Shown: piece by piece, positions 28,401 to 34,317 of the stretch
How the letters are laid out: each line of letters starts with the position of its first letter
Position numbering within the stretch: position 1 is the stretch's first letter
From: a virus
Direction: 5' to 3' (one strand)
Length of the DNA: 38,244 nt
Virus record (IMG/VR): IMGVR_UViG_3300032304_002234
Span: 1 to 38,244 of that record
The notes under the pieces: generated by a model
What the model was told of the DNA's origin: nothing
The model's input: the letters and a program-made list of their open reading frames with translations, nothing else
The model's database searches: none
Position numbers and translations under genes: made by a program

Positions 28401-31400
28401 TGGATTAAACACTACATAATTTATTATAGATGCTGTTTGATAGCCGGCTATTAAATCACCGTTGCGATTTGCAAAATATGTATAATATGTTTTACTAGAT
28501 CTAAATGCTGGATTATCACTCCAACTACCACCAGTAGCACCAGTGTCTGCAGCATAGTTCAATGTAATACCAGTAGAAGAATTCTCATAGAAAGTCATTT
28601 CCCACTGCTGACGTTTACCTGAATATCTGGTTATGTCACTGCTGGCTGTTGAGAATGTAATTTGTTCGGATGTAGAATTAACATTGTTGGCATAGGTACC
28701 CGATGAACTAAAGTATGGCGCTAGTAGATACTGTTTTGATTCCTGATATGCCACACCATCTGGTCCTACTTTCCACAGCGGTACATTGACAAAATTCCAG
28801 CTGGCCAAGCTAAATTGTTGCTGATATGGTGATATTGCTCCATGCAGGGTTACCGATGAAAGATAGGCTTCATTGAAACTTATTTCCCAACCCTGTGCTC
28901 GATTATCAGGAGAGTTACTATAAAATCCACCTTCCCAACGCACAGTAAATATTCGACTGGTTGTGAGAGCACTGCCAGCACTTACACCATAGTATACACG
29001 ATTACCAAATCTGGCATTAACTTGTACTGCAGTCCAAGGTGAATACGCTGGTCCGTCGGGCTGCGATTCTGATATATACATGGGTTCAATTCTGGGCAAC
29101 ACTGGTTGACTGTAGAACAGGCCATTGCTGGTTGTTACATTGGTGGTAATTGTGTAGCCGCTGCCGTCTTTCCAGTCACCCAAACTTACCCGCCCATGGT
29201 GTGAAATAAACAACTGATTATACGATGTAGTAAAGAAGTTAAATGACCAGGGCAGTGTTATCTGCCAGTAACCATTGGATACTGTTCCACTGGTTGGAGT
29301 AGTTGATACTGTGAGGCCTGCACCAGTGGTTAAAATATTAAAGTTTTGACCATAGATTGCATTAGGACCAGCTCCAAATGCAGCAACACCATAGGCAACC
29401 CAATCATTCTCTGAGGGATACTCATACCAACCATCGTAGTAAATTTTAAAATATCGATTAGGTGTAACACCAAAAGATTGATAGTATAAATTTTTTAGTT
29501 TATTGTTCCAGTATGGATTAACATAGATTCTAGGAACGGCTGGCTGGAATGATGATACAGTACCAGTAGTATTGGTTGTGCCATAGGCAGCAATGCTGGT
29601 ATCAAAAGCCACCAAACCAGTGCTATGCACATAGATTTTAGTTGTTGATGTGTCTAAAAAATAAATAGGAAACGGTACCTGCAGATCATAGCGAGCCCAC
29701 AATGCAGGATCTGTGTATTGACTCAGACTTGGTTCCTGTGATCTAGAGCTACCAACTGAACTTACTGTAGTTAAACTACTGCCAACAATGTTATAAGTTG
29801 GGTCAAGAGTTTCAAATCTGGTAATTAAATAACTGCTGCTTATAGCGGGTAAACTGCTGACCTGAACCAAGCGTCCTGATAATTCTTTGATTACTTTGAT
29901 GTTACCACCAACATACAATGAATTTAACTGACCATATTCATCATAGATGCTGGTAGATCCAGAAGTAAATACAATATTGGCTGGAAATGGAACATCGTTA
30001 ATTACAATTCTAGGCGTTGCTTGACCTGGAAATATAATAGGTCGATCAGTTTCATTGCTAACACCAGAGCTGGTATCGCCACCGGTTACCAATAAGTCAG
30101 ACAGGAATGCTGTACCTGCACCTGATGCATAGTAATAATAGTTGGGCGCGACCGGCGTTTGTGTTGGTAATGTTATTGTACCGGTAATAGCCAAATCATT
30201 GATGGTTACAACTGAGCTATAGTATGCATAGATTGGATTGTTGAAGGCATCAACTGTACCAGTATAATATCGCCAGATATTTCCCAGGGGCATTTCTGTG
30301 TTAAAATACGTTCCTGTACCTGTTATAACCATTTCACCACCCAAAGGCTGGGAAATACCACTGATGGTTCCTGTTATGCTGGTCACAGGCATGGTATAGC
30401 TGACGCTGTCGCGATTGATTGCAGTATTACCCGTGGTAGCAGCTGCACTAACTGTGCCAGTTATACTGGTAAAAGTAAATGATTCAACATAGCTGCGAAT
30501 ATTGTCTGCAGCATTCTGCAGAGCAAAAGTAATGTTTTCGCCACCATAGACAAAGTCTGCAGTATAGCTAACTATGCCGGCACTGGTGGTTTCGCTGGTA
30601 CCAGTTTTAAAGTTGGCCAGACGATCAAAGGAATAGCCAGGCTGAATAATAAAGTCGTCGGATGTTGCAAATCTTACTTCGGTACTGATGGCATTACTCT
30701 GCGCAAAGGTTGTGGCAACTGCACTGACTGCCACACTGGCATCATTGTCCAGTAAAATTTCACCGAACAGATTTCTACCGCTAGGGTGCAGCTGTTCTAG
30801 AACAGCGTCTTTCCAGCGATCCAGGGTAATACGAGTTTTAATAACATAGCTAAATCTCTGCCAGTAGATACTGTCCTGTATGACCTGATCCGAACTAAGC
30901 TGACTGCGTGTGCCACGTTGTGTACCAGCAGCCACATTGACTGCTGCAGTATTCTGTACTACAATCTGACTGCTGATACTGGTGGTAGCAGTATGCACCC
31001 AGTAGGTACCAGTAATGGTTTCTGAGCTGGAGAATGTACCACTGAGACTGCGATTCTGTACAGTCAGATCCCAAAGACCGTAGTTTTGAACAGCGTGTTC
31101 AATGATGGCTGTGGCAAAACTGCTGGTACCCTGCACAGTAACATGTTCCAGATTTCTGGGATTGCCAGTAACGGCTCGTACACGCAGAGTCTTTTCGACA
31201 TACCAATCACCGCCGCTGGTACGGAACAGACTGTCGCCCGGCAATTTAACAGTGATATCATCGTCAAAGAAGGCCCGGAAAAAGAATTCAAAGCTCTTGA
31301 GGCTGCCCTTGCTGCGATAGAAGTCACGGAAATTTTTAACCAGTACTGAGCGATTCAGAGCCGAAGTCTGTGGCAGGTTGGGAGCATAGGTATTGACAAA

Positions 31401-31598
31401 CTTGGTGGCCAGACTGCTGGCCGTGGTATCGATGTCGGCATTGAGCTGAATGTTCTGTATAATTTCCTGGGGATTGCCGCCCTGTTCTAACCACTCATAG
31501 TATTTGGTAACGAAGATAACAAAGATAGGATAATACTCCTGAACATATTCAGGTATCTGATTATCCAGAAAGTCTGTTATTTTTTTATCTAAGCTCAT
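25497..31598 (-). CDS. 2033-aa baseplate protein in gp7 position (possible wedge initiator)
   Basis: The N-terminal 135 residues are the recognisable part: FLDNQIPEYVQEYYPIFVIF, VTKYYEWLEQGG, then LVKNFRDFYRSKGSLKSFEF and FFRAFFDDD. This is an opening I know from a large structural protein next to gp6 in T4-like marine phages. By position between gp6 and gp8 it is the likely counterpart of T4 gp7 (1032 residues), but no direct gp7 similarity was seen, so this is inference. The rest is modular: two tandem beta-domains near residues 630-735 and 780-905 (KIYVHSTGLVAF and QLFISHHGRVSLGD, a NIDO-like pattern), a long unrecognised middle, two tandem modules at about 1665-1825 (GNSSYTVVSIVDDTTILV and GNTSFAITSIINDTSLIV), and a beta-rich C-terminus. 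The ATG overlaps the gp6 stop as ATGA, with AGGA eight bases upstream. Parts of the middle are notably AT-rich. Confidence 0.72.
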   Translation of the reverse strand: MSLDKKITDFLDNQIPEYVQEYYPIFVIFVTKYYEWLEQGGNPQEIIQNIQLNADIDTTASSLATKFVNTYAPNLPQTSALNRSVLVKNFRDFYRSKGSLKSFEFFFRAFFDDDITVKLPGDSLFRTSGGDWYVEKTLRVRAVTGNPRNLEHVTVQGTSSFATAIIEHAVQNYGLWDLTVQNRSLSGTFSSSETITGTYWVHTATTSISSQIVVQNTAAVNVAAGTQRGTRSQLSSDQVIQDSIYWQRFSYVIKTRITLDRWKDAVLEQLHPSGRNLFGEILLDNDASVAVSAVATTFAQSNAISTEVRFATSDDFIIQPGYSFDRLANFKTGTSETTSAGIVSYTADFVYGGENITFALQNAADNIRSYVESFTFTSITGTVSAAATTGNTAINRDSVSYTMPVTSITGTISGISQPLGGEMVITGTGTYFNTEMPLGNIWRYYTGTVDAFNNPIYAYYSSVVTINDLAITGTITLPTQTPVAPNYYYYASGAGTAFLSDLLVTGGDTSSGVSNETDRPIIFPGQATPRIVINDVPFPANIVFTSGSTSIYDEYGQLNSLYVGGNIKVIKELSGRLVQVSSLPAISSSYLITRFETLDPTYNIVGSSLTTVSSVGSSRSQEPSLSQYTDPALWARYDLQVPFPIYFLDTSTTKIYVHSTGLVAFDTSIAAYGTTNTTGTVSSFQPAVPRIYVNPYWNNKLKNLYYQSFGVTPNRYFKIYYDGWYEYPSENDWVAYGVAAFGAGPNAIYGQNFNILTTGAGLTVSTTPTSGTVSNGYWQITLPWSFNFFTTSYNQLFISHHGRVSLGDWKDGSGYTITTNVTTSNGLFYSQPVLPRIEPMYISESQPDGPAYSPWTAVQVNARFGNRVYYGVSAGSALTTSRIFTVRWEGGFYSNSPDNRAQGWEISFNEAYLSSVTLHGAISPYQQQFSLASWNFVNVPLWKVGPDGVAYQESKQYLLAPYFSSSGTYANNVNSTSEQITFSTASSDITRYSGKRQQWEMTFYENSSTGITLNYAADTGATGGSWSDNPAFRSSKTYYTYFANRNGDLIAGYQTASIINYVVFNPALGYFESKESSYTQRYVQSLVPAVSAIVSTYNLSSSTSMLFRLGNVEAEQGTQGSVYTNNPMYWSALGTIVGATTALEVTSLGVISRWPRDGFRATVSIPNPNPTCVVFTSSIVTIPPGGYMASPDLSYGTSNTGLLYTSSTATVTRYGYLFSYGSSVTTHGRWFMATPTFGTLHACRINGYISGSYTNDLNSLTGGQNLELYYSLSENPVPPAPGETPTSAGWTKLTNIWFAGGAPAHPSGLLFDPVTNNTIDAWESKNFYKSSTPYTGDNGIYVYGKTMAESGAIAKSESIPKIDVPFKLTWLVYQVGYTAQTTSNARLSEYLITEFSTRAYPTGYLATSGFFSINTVRLRPWDPTILTLDQWLPYYSNYGNQSSGSTARLRDEIGSGSIVRITHPYINAAGTVTNINVDYVVASDPKIRGQQGDFTLVLQATTSIANTGYTNIYDSVTPGGYFKGAGPVNAYIVETRTISSITDQFNASVTQPWTSTSIKYWGNNTSSISTASRAFNIVTVNNNNSLTLVTATGNSSVSISLVNGLTATADRRFVLTGINTSSNMTVSGGGVYANFTGKTATFARYENSRTSGFLVSGYHDASLLTSNTLWLTNGIPGIDNLGINKGNVPGTRLVIGNSSYTVVSIVDDTTILVTGSAILRNFYDTGLTMYFPSYSSNISVTGISTLFLPQITTGTATSAGVTIEEVTETGRTPDFRYGFLQIGNTSFAITSIINDTSLIVVGGPITESFAATSAISYVYRRDYPLPRVIGAPDSASFDKAGSIIGVDDSLVTQGNDVDFTTFRTLYHSSSYTLTLTANTVVLSTSIAVNAASSLVLLLTWMKDFTFNSQEGNNRFTVSVSSAGTFRVLYDNEIQQNYKDVAVGQTLLYSNTFYVHSSNTISSTNVVNSGDTTSQVVWTWIPFNANRSGVYDRLSARFESRGDSSVNISVSVPAGYQWNSTTSDFVNITVLGAA

Positions 31599-33442
31599 GT
31601 ATTGGTTCCTACTGTTACGATATTGATGCCATTTTCGTTTCCGCTAATGACATCAGATGTGGAATCATCTAGCAGCAAAATTTCATTGTAGCCTGGTGTA
31701 AAATCCAGACTGTCGGACTGTACTCGAGCATTGATTCTAACGTCGGTAATGTTACCAACATAGCCTGTGATGGTCAATAAATTAATCATTACTTCGCCGG
31801 TCAGATAATTTACTGTGCCCAGGTTATTATTTAGGACACCACTGTTGGCTAAATCATAGAGTTTAAGGGTGCCAGTACCAGCATAGTCTGCGGGTGCTGT
31901 ATCTGCAACATCTCGAATCTGTACTGTATAGGTGCCTGTGGTGTCGGCATAGATAAACTTGGTGCTGAACAATTCGCCAGGATGTAGTCTGGCTGGGAAT
32001 ATTATGCTGCCAGTAAACTGATTGATACCCAGATTGGGTACAATACGTTTCTGCAGATACTGAGACATGATAACACTTAGCACGCTGTCGTCTACATCCA
32101 TGAGCTGTTCCTGCAGCTGACTGGCATAGAACTTCTTGTTGAATTCTCTGAGATTGGTATCAATAAAATTGGTAATCTTGGTATTGATCAGCGAACTAAT
32201 CTGCTGAGCAGTACGATTGGTTCGGGCAGTGCTATAGGTTGCATTGACATCAAATTTTAAATAGGTAAAGGTTGGGTCTACAAATTCATGACGCACAGTT
32301 ACCAGGCTGCGGGGCTGTAGTATGTCCCGCACAATTCTGGTTTTTTCATCGTCGGTTAATATGTAACCAGTCTTGGGAGCTATGCTGATGTACACCACAC
32401 CATATTCGGGTGGGTTATTTTTTTCACCACCCCAGATGTTCACTGAACGAGCTGCTGGCAAATTGGCACTTATTAAACTGGCATAGTCACGTTCAGTGAC
32501 TGCCCGATTCTGTGTGACATAGGTATTGAGTGCATTGAATTTAATTTCGTCTGCCGTCTCTTTGACAGCACCACCACTGGGTTTGATCTTGGCTGTAATT
32601 GCACGATCGCCGCTAGCCTCGCCAAACAGACTGGCTGTAGTCCAGCTTACTGGAACATTGGTGCTGACATTGCCATTGGCACCGTTGCCCAACAGATAGC
32701 TCATTTTAACTATGTCACCGGCCGCTAAATTACGACCCAGTACGCCATCACCAAAATAGATCTGATAGAAGCCTTCGGTATTTTCTTCCAGATAGTACAC
32801 AGCACTGTTACCATCGATGTTTACAATGTTAGCAACCTCGGTAAAACTTTGACTGAAACTACTTGTTCCTGAATACTGTACCGACACCTGCAGAGTGCGA
32901 GTGTCCACACCCTGATTGGGAATTACATACTTGGTGGCTGGCGTTGAGCCTGCACCAACAGTATAATAGTAGTCTAACTTTCTGCCTTCGTAGACTTTGA
33001 CATCTCTGAAGGTATAAACACCGTTCACAGGACTGGCAACATAGCTTTCAATGTTGTAGAAAGTAAACGGCGTACCGTCTATATTAGTATTGAATGTCTG
33101 ATAACGATCCAGGGTAACTACTGTGGGATTGCCTGGTACCGACTGTAGTGCAATATCAATCGTGGCCTCTGCACTGTAGGCTGAGCGCGGAGTATAGCTC
33201 AGGTGCTTGGCCAGACTAGCCACACTTGAACGTTTCAAGGCTGTGTCAATAAACATCTCATTGGTGACCATGTTGGCCAACACAGCATTGTAGTGTGTGT
33301 TATAGGCCAGTATGTCCAGCAGCACGCTCAGGTTACTAGCATCAAAATCATAGTCTGTGAATTCTGTCTGATCTCTGAGGAAGTCCTTGAGATTGGTTTT
33401 GATGGTATCAAAATCTAGTTCGGTTACTCTGATGTTGGCCAT
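31595..33442 (-). CDS. gp6: gp6-like baseplate wedge subunit
   Basis: 615 residues; T4 gp6 has 660. The N-terminus (IRVTELDFDTIKTNLKDFLR, YDFDASNLSVLLDILAYNTH, YNAVLANMVTNEMFIDTALK) is diagnostic of the gp6/J-like wedge proteins of contractile tails. The middle has the expected strand with GFYQIYFGDGVLG and then TADEIKFNALNTYVTQNRAV followed by TERDYASLI. In T4, gp6 dimers form the ring that holds the wedges together around the hub and pass the contraction signal to the sheath. The start overlaps the gp25 stop as TAATG and its own stop overlaps the 2033-aa gene start, so gp25, gp6 and the large wedge protein should be made in coupled fashion. No insertion is evident; this is among the most standard genes here. 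Confidence 0.93.
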   Translation of the reverse strand: MANIRVTELDFDTIKTNLKDFLRDQTEFTDYDFDASNLSVLLDILAYNTHYNAVLANMVTNEMFIDTALKRSSVASLAKHLSYTPRSAYSAEATIDIALQSVPGNPTVVTLDRYQTFNTNIDGTPFTFYNIESYVASPVNGVYTFRDVKVYEGRKLDYYYTVGAGSTPATKYVIPNQGVDTRTLQVSVQYSGTSSFSQSFTEVANIVNIDGNSAVYYLEENTEGFYQIYFGDGVLGRNLAAGDIVKMSYLLGNGANGNVSTNVPVSWTTASLFGEASGDRAITAKIKPSGGAVKETADEIKFNALNTYVTQNRAVTERDYASLISANLPAARSVNIWGGEKNNPPEYGVVYISIAPKTGYILTDDEKTRIVRDILQPRSLVTVRHEFVDPTFTYLKFDVNATYSTARTNRTAQQISSLINTKITNFIDTNLREFNKKFYASQLQEQLMDVDDSVLSVIMSQYLQKRIVPNLGINQFTGSIIFPARLHPGELFSTKFIYADTTGTYTVQIRDVADTAPADYAGTGTLKLYDLANSGVLNNNLGTVNYLTGEVMINLLTITGYVGNITDVRINARVQSDSLDFTPGYNEILLLDDSTSDVISGNENGINIVTVGTNT

Positions 33443-33831
33443 TATCGTACTCGGGTAAATGTGGTGGTGAATACCGAAGGAGTTTCGGTGTTACGTATTT
33501 TATAGACAATCTCTATGAACATTTCATTGTTATCGTTCATGCTGACCTGTACATCCTGCACCTGTACACGGGGCTCAAATTTAACTATGGCATCGCGTAT
33601 TACACGCTGTGCTATACTCATGGTCAGTGGGTCGCCTAGTTCAAACAGCAGATTGTGAATCTGACAGCCCAGCTCGGGCTGAAATGGTCGATCATAGTGC
33701 TTGGTATGAATCAGATTGCGAAGTGCGCCCCTGATGGCGTTGTCGTCGAATTTGGCAGCGACGTCGCGTGTGCGCGGGCTGCGTGTGAATGCAGCATCTA
33801 GGTCTGAGTATGTGCGATTAGCTCTGGTCAT
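33442..33831 (-). CDS. gp25: gp25-like baseplate wedge protein
   Basis: 129 residues from the ATG at 33831; T4 gp25 has 132. An in-frame extension of 50 residues upstream is possible but is an Arg/Ser-rich shadow of the PAAR gene, so I reject it. The core DNAIRGALRNLIHTKHYDRP, then FQPELGCQIHNLLFEL and VIRDAIVKFEPRVQVQDVQV, is the gp25/GPW family pattern, including the P-F-P-G--I---LFE signature. In contractile machines this protein sits beside gp6 and starts sheath polymerisation at the baseplate. The ATG has GGAGG about 12 bases upstream, inside the end of the PAAR gene. The gene starts 8 bases after the PAAR stop and overlaps gp6 by one base. Confidence 0.92.
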   Translation of the reverse strand: MTRANRTYSDLDAAFTRSPRTRDVAAKFDDNAIRGALRNLIHTKHYDRPFQPELGCQIHNLLFELGDPLTMSIAQRVIRDAIVKFEPRVQVQDVQVSMNDNNEMFIEIVYKIRNTETPSVFTTTFTRVR

Positions 33832-33839
33832 GTTATTAT

Positions 33840-34130
33840 TTAGCCTCCGCAGAAGACGTTGCTTGAACCTTCTGCAACTGATGTACAACCTGTGATGGGA
33901 TCGCCGATGCGACCTGCTGCTTTGCCATTGACTCGAACTGAACTGCTGCCACTGGCTATGGGTGCCTGATGTGCTGGACAAGGAACACCAGGCAGCACGT
34001 GTGTTGTATTTAAATCACCAACACGACTCCAGGCCTTGCCGTTGACACGTACATTGGCGCTGCCCTGAGCGCGATAGGGTACTGAACAATGAACTACGTC
34101 GGCATCACCGACTCTGGCGACTGCGGGCAC
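33840..34130 (-). CDS. PAAR-domain spike tip protein (gp5.4-like), GTG start
   Basis: 96 residues with the PAAR layout: VARVGDADVVHC at the N-terminus, NVRVNGKAWSRVGDLNTTH in the middle, and SVRVNGKAAGRIGDPITGC near the end. Two internal V-VNGK-A-R-GD repeats are visible. His14, His44, His54 and Cys82 are candidate zinc ligands; the family binds one zinc with three His and one Cys. PAAR proteins form the sharp conical tip on the gp5/VgrG-type spike and pierce the outer membrane first. The start is GTG at 34130, with GGAG about nine bases upstream, and it overlaps the end of the 70-aa gene by 26 bases. Its place two genes after the spike gene fits a tip role. Confidence 0.9.
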   Translation of the reverse strand: MPAVARVGDADVVHCSVPYRAQGSANVRVNGKAWSRVGDLNTTHVLPGVPCPAHQAPIASGSSSVRVNGKAAGRIGDPITGCTSVAEGSSNVFCGG

Positions 34131-34317
34131 GTTCTATCTCCATTAATTGTTGTAGTTTTTCATTCCAGCCTTCAATTTGATCATGTTCATCTTCGGTATG
34201 CGGACCTGCAGGTATGTCAGGCACAAACTTGATGACATGATCAAAGTCTGTAGGAATGTCTTCGTAGTTCGTATAGGTCTGCAGTTTACCTGCTCGCATT
34301 ACTGTGAACTCAGCCAT
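34105..34317 (-). CDS. 70-aa conserved small protein between spike and PAAR genes
   Basis: The sequence contains AEFTVMRAGKLQTYTNYEDI, then PTDFDHVIKFVPDIPAGPHT followed by EDEHDQIEGWNEKLQQLME. A TY--YE-IP-D-DHVI-F-PD-P-GPHTE--H--IE-WN-KL--LM pattern is one I associate with a small uncharacterised protein at this place in T4-like marine phages. The N-terminal half looks like a small beta-hairpin unit and the C-terminal 25 residues form a charged helix ending in an Arg-rich tail. There is no known enzymatic motif. It shares one base with the spike stop (TAATG) and overlaps the PAAR gene by 26 bases, so the three products are likely made together. A role in spike/PAAR assembly is plausible but unproved. 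Confidence 0.75.
   Translation of the reverse strand: MAEFTVMRAGKLQTYTNYEDIPTDFDHVIKFVPDIPAGPHTEDEHDQIEGWNEKLQQLMEIERARSRQSR

Noticed and set aside
33832-33981. Extended N-terminus of gp25
   Set aside because: The extra 50 residues are Arg/Ser/Gln-rich, lie within the PAAR coding region and make the protein longer than the family; the ATG at 33831 gives 129 residues, close to T4 gp25.
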